Shown piece by piece: positions 33,683-42,519 of a stretch of DNA of 64,000 bases. A program made the translations under genes and the position numbers. The notes beneath the pieces were generated by a model. The model worked only from the letters and a program-made list of their open reading frames with translations. It had not been told where the DNA came from and searched no databases. Within the stretch, counting starts at the first letter, position 1, and the number at the start of each line of letters is the position of its first letter. This DNA comes from CAVVYW01 sp963752605. GTDB lineage: Bacteria; Actinomycetota; Thermoleophilia; Solirubrobacterales; 70-9. The stretch is from the NCBI GenBank assembly GCA_963752605.1, contig CAVVYW010000005.1, forward strand, positions 1,550,001 to 1,614,000, written 5' to 3'.

Positions 33683-34621
33683 ATGTCTCGCGCTTGGCCT
33701 TCACCGCCGTGTAGCCGGCGTTGGGCTCTCGTCGTCGCTTTGGCGGCGACGGGCCTGGTGGCCCTTGCCGCGCCGGCGTGCGCAGGCTCAGACGGCGGCG
33801 CCGCGGCGGCGCCACGCGCCCCCTTCACCGGCGCCGCGCGCGCCTTCGATGCCAGGCGCGCCTTCGCCGACCTGCGCCGCCAGGTGGCGATTGGACCACG
33901 GCCTTCGGGCTCGACCGGCGGACGGCGCGAGGTACAGCTGATCAGGCGCCGCCTGAGCGCCGCGGGGATCGAGGCGGTGCGCGTGCAGCGCCCGTGGCGA
34001 AACGTCGTCGCCAGGATCCCGGGCCGCCGCCGCGGCACAGTGCTGCTCGGCGCGCACCACGACACCAAGGACGCGATACCCGGCTTCGTCGGCGCCAACG
34101 ACGGGGCCTCGGGCGTCGCGGTGCTGCTGGAGGTCGCCAGGGTGATGCCGCAGCGGCTTCCCGGCCCGTCGCTGACGCTGGTCTTCTTCGACGCCGAGGA
34201 GGCCCGGGGCAACCGACCTTTCCACGAGGACGGGATCCGCGGCAGTCGCCAGTTCGTCCGCTATGCCAGGTCTGGCGGCAGGCAGGGCTCGCCGCCCCTG
34301 GGCCGGCTGCGGGCGCTGTATTTGTTCGACATGGTTGGCGACTGCGATCTGAAGATCCCCCGCGAGGGCAACTCGAGCCCGGGCCTGTACCAGCGGCTGC
34401 GAGGCCCCGTCTTCGGGGGGGAGGTGCCGGGAATTAGCGACGACCACATCCCGTTCCTGGAAGCTGGGATACCGGCCGTCGACGTGATCGACTTCGCTTA
34501 CGGCCCGGGGCCCCCCCCGGGGGGCTGGTGGCACACGCCGCAGGACACGCTCGACAAGGTCTGCCCGCCCAGCCTCGGCCAGGTGGGCCCGGCGGTGCTG
34601 AGGGCGCTGGGTACTCTTTGA
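33683..34621 (+). CDS. Secreted M28-family zinc peptidase
   Basis: 312 aa from ATG 33683. Signal sequence WALVVALAATGLVALAAPACA. The M28 (aminopeptidase/glutaminyl cyclase-like) metal ligands are all visible in order: His in LGAHHDTKD, bridging Asp in GANDGASG, the Glu pair in FFDAEEA, Asp in FDMVGDCD and His in WWHTPQDT. Expected to trim exported peptides. A 200-bp spacer before it holds nothing I recognise. It is the largest gene inside the tRNA-Arg repeat interval. Confidence 0.87.
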   Translation: MSRAWPSPPCSRRWALVVALAATGLVALAAPACAGSDGGAAAAPRAPFTGAARAFDARRAFADLRRQVAIGPRPSGSTGGRREVQLIRRRLSAAGIEAVRVQRPWRNVVARIPGRRRGTVLLGAHHDTKDAIPGFVGANDGASGVAVLLEVARVMPQRLPGPSLTLVFFDAEEARGNRPFHEDGIRGSRQFVRYARSGGRQGSPPLGRLRALYLFDMVGDCDLKIPREGNSSPGLYQRLRGPVFGGEVPGISDDHIPFLEAGIPAVDVIDFAYGPGPPPGGWWHTPQDTLDKVCPPSLGQVGPAVLRALGTL

Positions 34622-35093
34622 CGCGCTCCCCGCGCCGTTTCTGAGGCCGCATCCGCGGCGAGGCGGGCGGTTGTCTTCGCTGACATGAGGAACCTCCTAT
34701 GAACCGCAGGCCTGGACTCGACTCCCGAACCCGCTGGCCTGCTCTTCGCGGTTCAGAAGTCGAGCCGTGCCGCTCGATAGGAGGCTCGTCAACCTCTTTG
34801 GCCCAATCGTCGCTGATTGAAGACCTAGCCCCTATTCGCCTCGGGTCTCGGCCCAATTCGACCGAGTCACGAATTCTCAGTGCTCTGGGTTCGTCAGCCC
34901 GTCACACCTTCGCGTCGTGTCGAGTACTCCCCGAGAAACGTATGCACGTTCGAAGGGCTTAGGCCGAATCGTACCGGAGTAGTCGTGGGGCTCCGAGCCG
35001 CGGCCCGGCACCGAAAAGGGCCGGAGAAGGGCCGCGAAACGACTGCCACTGGCTGGGGAAGCCCCCAACGTGCCCGATTAGCGCGGCTTTCTT
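34622..35093. other. 472-bp gap between M28 peptidase gene and tRNA-Arg
   Basis: No recognisable gene. An 87-codon open frame from ATG 34699 follows a possible ribosome site (GAGGAAC), but its composition is not protein-like and I see no family. The region is less GC-rich and less codon-structured than its surroundings, as expected for decayed or imported DNA next to a tRNA integration site. Confidence 0.5.
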
Positions 35094-35095
35094 AG

Positions 35096-35169
<74 letters not shown>

Positions 35170-35230
35170 GTGCGCGACTAGCGTAGCGACGGCCACGGCA
35201 CGGCCGCAGCGATACTTGCGCGCGGTCACA

Positions 35231-36295
35231 GTGGCGGACGCAGTCAACATCGCGGACCTGGAACGGCTCGCCGAGGCGGCGCTCGAGCCCGGCGCGCACG
35301 GCTATTTCGCGGGCGGCGCCGGCGACGAGCGGACCCTGCGGCGGAACGTCGAGGCCTTCCAGCGGTGGGAGCTCCGCCCCCGCGTGCTGGTCGACGTGTC
35401 CGAGATCTCGCTCGCCACCACCGTGGCCGGGACGGAGTCGGGCCTCCCCTTCTTCGTCGCGCCGGTCGCCTTCCAGAAGCTCGCCCACGCGGACGGCGAG
35501 GAGGGGATGGCCCGCGCGGCCGAGGCCGCCGGCACCGTCATGTGCCTCAGCGCCCTCACCTCCACCCGCCCCGCTGACGTCGCGGCGGCGGCGCCGGGCG
35601 CTAAGCGCTGGATGCAGATCTACGCCTTCCGCGACCGGGGGGTAACCCGCGCGATGCTGGAGGAGGCGAGCGCCGCCGGCTACGAGGCGGTGCTGCTCAC
35701 CGTGGACGCGCCCTACGCGGGGCGGCGAGAGCGCGACTTCCGCAGCGGCTTCGAGGTGCCGGCCGAGATCCGGGCGCCCGCGATCGAGGCGGCCGTCGGT
35801 CACGAGAGCCTCAGCGTCCAGGAGGTCTTCGGCCTGGTGGACGCCTCGCTCACCTGGCCGGACCTGGAGGATCTGATCGCCGAGTGCGACATCCCCGTCC
35901 TGGTCAAGGGCCTGATCACGGCCGAGGACGGCGGGCTGGCGGTGGAGCACGGCGCGGCGGGCGTGGTCGTCTCCAACCACGGCGGTCGTCAGCTCGACAA
36001 CGCTCCGCCAACGATCGAGGCCCTGCCGGAGGTCGTCGACGCGGTCGCGGGCCGGATCCCGGTGCTGATGGACGGCGGGATCCGGCGCGGCACGGACATC
36101 GCGATCGCCCTCGCCCTCGGCGCGGACGCCGTGCTGGTCGGGCGCGCACCGCTCTGGGGCCTCGCCGCGGAAGGGCAGGCCGGCGCTGAGGTGGCGCTGC
36201 GAATCCTGGCGGACGAGCTGAGGCTCGCCCTCGCGCTGCTGGGCTGCCCCTCGCCGGCCGAGCTCACCCCGGCGCACGTGCAGCGGCGCCGTTGA
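35231..36295 (+). CDS. FMN-dependent alpha-hydroxy-acid oxidase
   Basis: About 354 aa from GTG 35231 (TTG 35216 also in frame). Glycolate/lactate oxidase family, a TIM-barrel flavoprotein oxidising 2-hydroxy acids. Signatures: PFFVAPVAFQKLAH, QIYAFRDRG, LTVDAPYAGRRERD, LVKGLITAED (FMN lysine), the catalytic His/Arg in VVSNHGGRQLD and the phosphate site DGGIRRGTDI. It cannot be split between lactate and glycolate oxidase by eye. The acyltransferase gene follows after 19 bp. Confidence 0.94.
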   Translation: MADAVNIADLERLAEAALEPGAHGYFAGGAGDERTLRRNVEAFQRWELRPRVLVDVSEISLATTVAGTESGLPFFVAPVAFQKLAHADGEEGMARAAEAAGTVMCLSALTSTRPADVAAAAPGAKRWMQIYAFRDRGVTRAMLEEASAAGYEAVLLTVDAPYAGRRERDFRSGFEVPAEIRAPAIEAAVGHESLSVQEVFGLVDASLTWPDLEDLIAECDIPVLVKGLITAEDGGLAVEHGAAGVVVSNHGGRQLDNAPPTIEALPEVVDAVAGRIPVLMDGGIRRGTDIAIALALGADAVLVGRAPLWGLAAEGQAGAEVALRILADELRLALALLGCPSPAELTPAHVQRRR

Positions 36296-36314
36296 TAAGT
36301 AGGGTGCCGCGCTC

Positions 36315-37841
36315 GTGAACGACCGCCTGTCGGCATCCGACCTCTCCAACCTGTTCGCCGAGCGCGGGCCGATCCACGTCAACGTGGGCGCCACGATCCT
36401 GGTCGAGGGGGCTCCGCCCGCCTACGAGGAGCTGATCGCGCACGTCGAGCGCCGGCTCGACCTGGTGCCGCGCTTCCGCCAGCGGATCATCAAGGTGCCG
36501 GCCGGGGTCGCGAACCCGGTTTGGGCCGACGACCCGAGCTTCGACGTGCGACGCCACGTCCGCAACGTCGCGATCCCCCGCCCTGGCCGGCTCGACCAGC
36601 TCAGCGACCTGGTCGGCCGGATCATGTCCGAGCCGCTCGACTTCGAGCGCCCGCTCTGGCAGCTCTACCTGATCGACGGACTGCGGGCTGGCCGGCACGC
36701 CTATCTCTCGAAGACCCACCACGCCGTGGTGGACGGGGTCGCGGCGGTGGACATCGGCATGATCCTGCTCGACCCCAAGAAGACGGGGACCAGGATCAAG
36801 CCACCAAAGGATCCCTGGCGGCCCGCCCAGCCGAAGTCCGGCGCTCTGTTCGCCCAGGCGGCCGCGTACGCAGTTCAGCGTCCCTTCAGGGCAGCCGGCC
36901 GTGCCGTCGGGCACACGGTGCGCATGCCCGCCAGGACCGCCGCCAGCGTGATGCGGACGGCCGAGGCCTTCACCGAGTTGGCGACGGCCGGGCCAAGGGT
37001 GCCGAAGAGCCCCTTCAACGTGCGGGTCGGCCGCGACCGCCGGGTCGCCTGGGCGAAGGCCGACCTCGACCGGCTGAAGCGGGCGCGCGCCGCGGCAGAG
37101 GGCTCCACCGTGAACGACGTGATGCTCTCGATCGCGGCCGGCGCGCTGCGGCGCTTCATGGAGCGGCGCGGCGACGAGGTGCCGAACTATCTGGTCGCCC
37201 TGGTTCCGGTCAGCATCCGGCAGGCGGGCGAGGAGCTCGGCAATCGCATCTCGACGATCCTGGTCAAGCTGCCGCTGGGGGAGCCCGACCCGCGCAAGCG
37301 CCTCGAGCTGCTCCGCGACGAGACGGCGCGGCTGAAGGAGTCCGACAACGCCCGGGCGGCCTCCATGATCATCGAGGCTGCCGGCTGGGCTCCGCCGACG
37401 ATCAACCGGGTTCTCTCCTCGGCGATGAGCCGGCCGCTGATCTTCAACCTGGTCGTCTCCAACGTGCCGGGTCCGCAGCAGCCGCTCTATCTCCTCGGCC
37501 GGCGGCTGCTCGAGATCTACCCGTTCGTCCCGCTCTCCCCCCAGAACCACGCCCTCGCGATAGGGCTGGTCAGCTACGACGGCGGCGTCTTCTTCGGCCT
37601 CGCCGGGGACCGCGACCTCGTCCCGGACCTCGACGAGCTAGCGGCCTCCATCCGCGAAGCGATCCGGGAGCAGCCGGTGCCGCGGCGGAAGCCGACGAAG
37701 AAGAAGCCGGCGGCAAGGAAGAAGTCCGTGGCGAAGCGGAAGCCCGCCGCGCGGCAGAAACCCGGGAAGAAGCGGACGACGAGGAAACGTGCGCCGCGGA
37801 AGTCGGCTGGCCGCTGGCGCCGGTCGCGAGCTAAGCCCTGA
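36315..37841 (+). CDS. Wax ester synthase/diacylglycerol acyltransferase (WS/DGAT) with basic tail
   Basis: 508 aa from GTG 36315. It transfers acyl groups from acyl-CoA to alcohols or diacylglycerol, making storage lipid; common in actinobacteria. Catalytic motif HHAVVDG at residues 135-141, and the second family motif N-D in STVNDVMLSIAAGALRRF, plus SNVPGP. The last about 55 residues (PRRKPTKKKPAARKK onward) are Lys/Arg/Pro/Ala-rich like histone H1 tails, which is not part of the normal family. It overlaps convergently with the next gene by 11 bp. Confidence 0.92.
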   Translation: MNDRLSASDLSNLFAERGPIHVNVGATILVEGAPPAYEELIAHVERRLDLVPRFRQRIIKVPAGVANPVWADDPSFDVRRHVRNVAIPRPGRLDQLSDLVGRIMSEPLDFERPLWQLYLIDGLRAGRHAYLSKTHHAVVDGVAAVDIGMILLDPKKTGTRIKPPKDPWRPAQPKSGALFAQAAAYAVQRPFRAAGRAVGHTVRMPARTAASVMRTAEAFTELATAGPRVPKSPFNVRVGRDRRVAWAKADLDRLKRARAAAEGSTVNDVMLSIAAGALRRFMERRGDEVPNYLVALVPVSIRQAGEELGNRISTILVKLPLGEPDPRKRLELLRDETARLKESDNARAASMIIEAAGWAPPTINRVLSSAMSRPLIFNLVVSNVPGPQQPLYLLGRRLLEIYPFVPLSPQNHALAIGLVSYDGGVFFGLAGDRDLVPDLDELAASIREAIREQPVPRRKPTKKKPAARKKSVAKRKPAARQKPGKKRTTRKRAPRKSAGRWRRSRAKP

Positions 37842-38634
37842 TGAACACCGGCGCGCCGAGCGGCACGCGCGCGAACAGCGAAACGAGATCCGGGTCGGAG
37901 GCGCGGAGACAGCCCGCGGACGCCGCGCCGCCAACCGGGGCCGGCGTGCCGTGAATCGCGATCCGGTCGCCCCCGATCCAGTCCGGAGGGAGCTGGGGCT
38001 GATGGCCGGTCAGCGCCAGCACGCAGCAGCCGTAGTAGGGCCCGACCCCCGGCCCCGCCAGCCCGTCCGTCACCGAGTAAGAGCCGAGCGGCGTCGGCGA
38101 GCTGGGCGAGCCCACGGTGACCGGGAACCGGTCGAGCACCCGCCGGCCGTAACGGAGCTCGAGCATTCGCTCGGAGACGTCGGCGGCGATCGAGTAGCGG
38201 GTCTCGAGGACGTCGAGCCGGGACTCGTCGTTCTCGATCCAGGCCAGCGTCCCGTTCGGAAGCTCGGAGGTGGGCACCCCGAACCAGTTCCCCCGCACCT
38301 TGGCCACCCAGAAGGTCCGGACCGAGCCGAACTCCGTCGTCCCGCCGACCGTCTCGAGCACCCTGCCTCCCGGCGCATCGTTGAGCTCAATGCGGTCCCC
38401 GCTCTGGACCCGCGCGATCGCGAAGCGCGGCCCCCGAGCGTCCTGCGGCGTCGGCACGCGACCGGCGTCCGGCAGCGGGATCGTGGAGCGGAGAGCGTCG
38501 AGCAGTTCGCCCTCCCCGGCCCCGTCCGCACTATCGCGCTCGGCCGGCGCCCCTGCGGGATCATCCCCGCGCGCGATGAAGCCGCCGATCAGGGCGAGGA
38601 CGCCGAGCGCGGCTATCGCCACGCGCACATTCAC
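37831..38634 (-). CDS. L,D-transpeptidase (YkuD)
   Basis: 267 aa from ATG 38634. N-terminal signal/anchor VRVAIAALGVLALIGGFIA. A middle region of about 90 residues (SH3-like, with GRVLETVGGTTEFG and WFGVPTSELPNG) precedes the catalytic domain, whose signature IAIHGTPAPVGGAASAGCLRAS has the His and the Cys-Arg pair. It would form 3-3 cross-links in peptidoglycan or attach wall proteins. Directly downstream of tRNA-Ser on the same strand. Domain order differs from the GerMN protein at 26635, so they are not duplicates. Confidence 0.9.
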   Translation of the reverse strand: MNVRVAIAALGVLALIGGFIARGDDPAGAPAERDSADGAGEGELLDALRSTIPLPDAGRVPTPQDARGPRFAIARVQSGDRIELNDAPGGRVLETVGGTTEFGSVRTFWVAKVRGNWFGVPTSELPNGTLAWIENDESRLDVLETRYSIAADVSERMLELRYGRRVLDRFPVTVGSPSSPTPLGSYSVTDGLAGPGVGPYYGCCVLALTGHQPQLPPDWIGGDRIAIHGTPAPVGGAASAGCLRASDPDLVSLFARVPLGAPVFIRA

Positions 38635-38636
38635 AG

Positions 38637-38726
38637 CGGAGAGGGAGGGATTCGAACCCTCGAGAGAGCTATTAGCCCCCTACTCGCTTAGCAGGCGAGT
38701 GCCTTCAGCCGCTCGGCCACCTCTCC
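38637..38726 (-). tRNA. tRNA-Ser (anticodon GCT)
   Basis: Class II cloverleaf on the minus strand: acceptor GGAGAGG with CCTCTCC, anticodon stem around loop CTGCTAA (anticodon GCT), a long variable arm, T-arm GGGTTCGAATCCC, discriminator G. It reads AGC/AGT. Confidence 0.97.
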
Positions 38727-38783
38727 TGGCCGGTCGGTAATAACTCTTACCGCCAGGTGCCCGATTGTAGGCTGGACCGGCAG

Positions 38784-40094
38784 ATGTCGGCAACGGACGA
38801 AAGCCCAGCCCCCACCACCGAGCCCATCACGGACGAGCCGACGCGCGCGCTCGAGCCGCGCCTTCACAGGCCCGCACCCCTGCCGGACCCAACGCCCGCC
38901 GAGGCGTACGAGCGCTACGAGTCTGCCTTCGAGGGGGCGCAGGCGCCCTTCGCGTTCGTGGACCTGGACGCGGTCTGGGCAAACGCGGCGGACATGCTGC
39001 GGCGCTCCGGCGGCAAGCCGATCAGGGTGGCCAGCAAGTCGATCCGCTGCCGACCCGTGCTCGAGCGGCTGCTCGACCTCGATCCCGGCTTCCAGGGCGC
39101 CCTCTGCTTCACCCTCCCGGAGGCCCTCTGGCTCTGGGAGAAGGGGCTTCGGGACCTGGTCGTCGCCTACCCGACGACCGACACGGCCTGCCTCACCCGC
39201 CTCGCGCGCCTCACCGCGGAGAATCCCGAGGAGGCCCCGACGGTGATGGTGGACTCGCCGGAGCACCTCGACCTGATCGAGAGCGCCGCGACCTCGTTCG
39301 TCGCTCCGGTGCGGGTGTCGATGGACATCGACCTCTCGTGGTGGCCGCTCGGCGGACTGATCAAGGTAGGCCCGAAGCGCTCCCCGATCCGCACCCCCGA
39401 GCAGGCCGTCGCCCTCGCCCGAGAGATCGAGCGGCGCGAGCGCGTGAAGCTGGTCGGCCTAATGGCCTATGAGGGCCAGATCGCCGGCGTCGGTGACAAC
39501 GTGCCCCGCAAATTCATCACCAACGCGCTGACCCGGAGGATGCAGTCGGCGTCGAGCAGGGATGTCGCGGAGCGGCGGGCGGCGATCGTCGACGCGGTGC
39601 TGGACGTCGCCGACCTCGAGTTCGTGAACGGCGGCGGCACCGGCTCGATCGAGCTGACCGCGGCGGAGACGGTGGTCAGCGAGGTCGCCGCCGGGTCGGG
39701 GTTCTTCGCCCCGGTGCTGTTCGACCACTACCGGGCGTTCGCGCTGCGGCCCGCCGCCATGTTCGCGCTCCCGGTGGTGCGTCGTCCCGGGCCTCGCGTT
39801 GCGACCGCGCTCGGGGGCGGCTATCTCGCCTCCGGGGTGGGAGCCAAGGACAGGATGCCGGTGCCACACCTTCCCGCCGGGCTCAAGCTCGATCCGTTCG
39901 AGGGGACGGGCGAGGTCCAGACCCCGCTGCGCGGCGCCGCCGCCGACCAGCTCTCCGTGGGCGACCGCGTCTACTTCCGGCACGTCAAGGCCGGCGAACT
40001 GTGCGAGCGCTTCAACCGCCTCCACCTGCTCACCGGAACCACGATCCGGGACGAGGTCCCCACCTACCGGGGCGAGGGCAAGGCCTTCCTCTAG
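38784..40094 (+). CDS. PLP-dependent amino acid deaminase/aldolase (alanine racemase N-terminal fold)
   Basis: About 436 aa from ATG 38784. D-threonine aldolase/D-serine dehydratase-like fold. The PLP lysine is in IRVASKSIR after the strand FAFVDLDAVWANAADML; PEALWLWEKGLRDLVVAYP and LMAYEGQIAGVGD follow the barrel pattern; the C-terminal domain has VGDRVYFRHVKAGELCERFN, whose His and Cys are likely metal ligands. In many actinobacteria this gene is paired with a D-arabinono-1,4-lactone oxidase, as here (42516-43820), though a GGDEF/EAL gene lies between. Substrate not established. Confidence 0.85.
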   Translation: MSATDESPAPTTEPITDEPTRALEPRLHRPAPLPDPTPAEAYERYESAFEGAQAPFAFVDLDAVWANAADMLRRSGGKPIRVASKSIRCRPVLERLLDLDPGFQGALCFTLPEALWLWEKGLRDLVVAYPTTDTACLTRLARLTAENPEEAPTVMVDSPEHLDLIESAATSFVAPVRVSMDIDLSWWPLGGLIKVGPKRSPIRTPEQAVALAREIERRERVKLVGLMAYEGQIAGVGDNVPRKFITNALTRRMQSASSRDVAERRAAIVDAVLDVADLEFVNGGGTGSIELTAAETVVSEVAAGSGFFAPVLFDHYRAFALRPAAMFALPVVRRPGPRVATALGGGYLASGVGAKDRMPVPHLPAGLKLDPFEGTGEVQTPLRGAAADQLSVGDRVYFRHVKAGELCERFNRLHLLTGTTIRDEVPTYRGEGKAFL

Positions 40095-40119
40095 CTCGCC
40101 CCGTTAGCCGTAGTTTGCG

Positions 40120-40137
40120 ACTGGACACTCGTCCAGT
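40120..40137. terminator. Hairpin after the deaminase/aldolase gene
   Basis: ACTGGAC-ACTC-GTCCAGT forms a perfect 7-bp stem with a 4-nt loop, 26 bp after the stop codon. No T-run follows, so its role as a terminator is uncertain. Confidence 0.35.
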
Positions 40138-40191
40138 ACCCAATACCGGTCTTACGCATCGAGGGGCCCGTGACTACGGTCAAACGCAGGT

Positions 40192-42519
40192 ATGGGAACG
40201 GGGCAGGTGAAGGGAGGGCGGCTGAGCCGCCCATTTCGGCTTCTCAGCGGAGACGCTCGGGGCGTTCCGCGCTGGATGGGCGCGGAGGTCGCGCCCGGCA
40301 GGTTCTTCGAGGGGAGCGACGTCAGCTGGCGCTTCGTTCCCTTCGTCCTGGCGGGCGTCGTCCCGTTCCTGCTGCTGCCGGCGGCGGGAATCTCGCTGAC
40401 CGACACCCGCGTGCTGGTCGCCGCGGCGCTGGTGTCCGTGATCGTGGCAACTGCCCTTCGGCTGCCGTGGAGCCGCCTTCCGGCCTGGGCGCAGGCGATC
40501 CCGCCGCTCGCCTACTTCGTGGTCTTCGCCCTGCTGCGCGACGCCGACGGCGTCCCGAGCTCCTTCGATCCGCTGGTGGCGCTGCCGGTCGCCTGGTTCG
40601 CCCTCTATGGCACCGGCCGCCAGCTCGTCGCGGCGGCACTCGTTTCCGGGCTCGCGCTCGCCGCGCCGGTCTGGCTCGTCGGTTCCCCCGAGTACGACTC
40701 CAACCAGTACGTCCTTGCGACGGTGATGGTGCTCGTCTCGCTGACCGTGGGGGGTGCGGTGCAGATGGTGGTGACCGCGCTGCGCCGGCTCACCTACGAC
40801 TCGAGGACGATGGTCGCGGCGCTGCAGGACGCAGAGGAGCGATTCCGGCGTGCCTTCGACGACAGCCAGGTCGGCATGACCCTGGTGTCGTCCGACGGCC
40901 ACTACGTCCGGGTGAACCCGGCGTTCAGTGAGATCACCGGCCGCCCCATGGACGAGCTGACCGGCATGCACTACGCCGACATCACCCACCCGGACGACCT
41001 CGAGGCCGATGTGACCGCCGCCCGGGAGATGATCCAAGGCGAGCGATACGGCTATCGGACCGAGAAGCGATACGTCCACCGGAAGGGGCACCCGGTGTGG
41101 ATCTCGCTGAACGTCTCGCCCATCCGCGATGCCGACGGAAAGCTGCTGTACATGATCGGCCAGGTCGAGGACATCTCCGAGCGCAAGGACGAGCAGGCGC
41201 GGCTCACGCGCCAGGCCCTGCACGACTCGCTCACCGGTCTGCCGAACCGCGAGCTGTTCGCCGACCGGGTCGGGATGGCCGCCGCCCGGCGAGGCGGGAA
41301 CCTCGCGGTCGTCTACATCGACCTCGATGACTTCAAGCTGGTCAACGACTCCCTCGGCCACGCAGCGGGCGACAAGGTGCTGGTCGAGGTGGGCCGCCGC
41401 CTCAAGCGGCTGCTCCGTGTCGGGGACACGCTGGCGCGGCTGGGCGGCGACGAGTTCGCGATCCTCTGCGAGGGTGTGGGCGAGCAGGAGATGAAGCGGA
41501 TCGCCGACCGGGTCGTCGGCGCGCTCGAGCCGCCGATCGACGTAGCCGGACGCCCGGTCCAGCAGCCGGCGAGCATCGGCGTGGCCATCCATCCCCGTGA
41601 CGGCTCCCATGTGGATGCCGACTCGATCATCGGGGACGCCGACCTGGCGATGTACCGCGCGAAGGCCGCCGGCCGCTCCCACTACGCGGTCTTCGAGAGC
41701 TGGATGCGGTCCGGCCACGGCGACCGCGAGACCCTCGAACAGGAGCTGCGCTGGGCGCTGGAGCGGAACGAGCTCCGGGTCCACTACCAGCCCGAGGTGG
41801 ACCTCTCCACCGGCATGATCACCGGGGCGGAGGCGCTGGTCCGCTGGGAGCATCCGGAGCGCGGCCTGCTGGAGCCAGGGCACTTCCTCTTCCTCGCCGA
41901 GTCGAGCGACCTGATCGCCGATATCGACGACTTCGTCCTCCGCGACGCCTGCGGCCACGCGGCGGACTGGGCCGAGCTGAGCGGCGCCGACGAGCCTCTG
42001 AACGTGTCTGTGAACGTCTCGGCGCGCCGGCTGGCCGATCGCGACCTGAGCTCGAAGGTCGCGCAGGCGATCTCCGACGCCGGCATCCCCGCCTCGATGC
42101 TGTGTCTTGAGATCGCGGAGCGGGCCCTGATCGACCGGCGTGCGAGCCCACCGAACGCGATGCCGGGGCTCGAGGAGCTCGGCATCCGCCTGCTGGTGGA
42201 CGACTTCGGGGTGGCGACCTCGTCGTTCGGGAGCCTGCAGCGGCTGCCCCGCCTCAACGCGATCAAGATCGACGCGTCCTTCGTCGCGGGGCTCGGCCGC
42301 TCGGAAGAGGATTCAGCCGGAGTGGCGGCGATGGTCGGCCTCGCTCACGGGCTGAAGCTCACCGCCACCGCCGAGGGGGTGGAGGACGCCAACCAGATGC
42401 GCGGCCTCCGCGAGCTGAACTGCGACCGCGGGCAGGGCTACTACTTCGCCCGGCCGCAGCCGCCTGCGGCGATGGGCGACCTGCTGGAGTCGGCGCGGCT
42501 GGGCGAGCTCATCGCCTAG
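40192..42519 (+). CDS. Membrane PAS-GGDEF-EAL cyclic-di-GMP protein
   Basis: 775 aa. Residues about 40-195 hold about five membrane helices (FVPFVLAGVVPFLLLPAAG onward). A PAS domain (about 210-330) ends with the PAC segment ISLNVSPIRDADGKLLYMIGQVEDI. The GGDEF domain (about 340-505) has intact RLGGDEFAIL and an RxxD inhibitory site (RVGD) at the usual distance. The EAL domain (about 515-770) has TGAEALVRW, NVSVNVS, EIAERAL, DDFGVATSS, IKIDASF and TAEGVED. Both synthesis and breakdown of c-di-GMP look possible. Stop overlaps convergently with the oxidase gene. Confidence 0.94.
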   Translation: MGTGQVKGGRLSRPFRLLSGDARGVPRWMGAEVAPGRFFEGSDVSWRFVPFVLAGVVPFLLLPAAGISLTDTRVLVAAALVSVIVATALRLPWSRLPAWAQAIPPLAYFVVFALLRDADGVPSSFDPLVALPVAWFALYGTGRQLVAAALVSGLALAAPVWLVGSPEYDSNQYVLATVMVLVSLTVGGAVQMVVTALRRLTYDSRTMVAALQDAEERFRRAFDDSQVGMTLVSSDGHYVRVNPAFSEITGRPMDELTGMHYADITHPDDLEADVTAAREMIQGERYGYRTEKRYVHRKGHPVWISLNVSPIRDADGKLLYMIGQVEDISERKDEQARLTRQALHDSLTGLPNRELFADRVGMAAARRGGNLAVVYIDLDDFKLVNDSLGHAAGDKVLVEVGRRLKRLLRVGDTLARLGGDEFAILCEGVGEQEMKRIADRVVGALEPPIDVAGRPVQQPASIGVAIHPRDGSHVDADSIIGDADLAMYRAKAAGRSHYAVFESWMRSGHGDRETLEQELRWALERNELRVHYQPEVDLSTGMITGAEALVRWEHPERGLLEPGHFLFLAESSDLIADIDDFVLRDACGHAADWAELSGADEPLNVSVNVSARRLADRDLSSKVAQAISDAGIPASMLCLEIAERALIDRRASPPNAMPGLEELGIRLLVDDFGVATSSFGSLQRLPRLNAIKIDASFVAGLGRSEEDSAGVAAMVGLAHGLKLTATAEGVEDANQMRGLRELNCDRGQGYYFARPQPPAAMGDLLESARLGELIA

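Noticed and set aside
34699..34962. Small gene with possible ribosome site
   Set aside because: Composition is not protein-like and no family is recognisable; kept only as part of the gap description.
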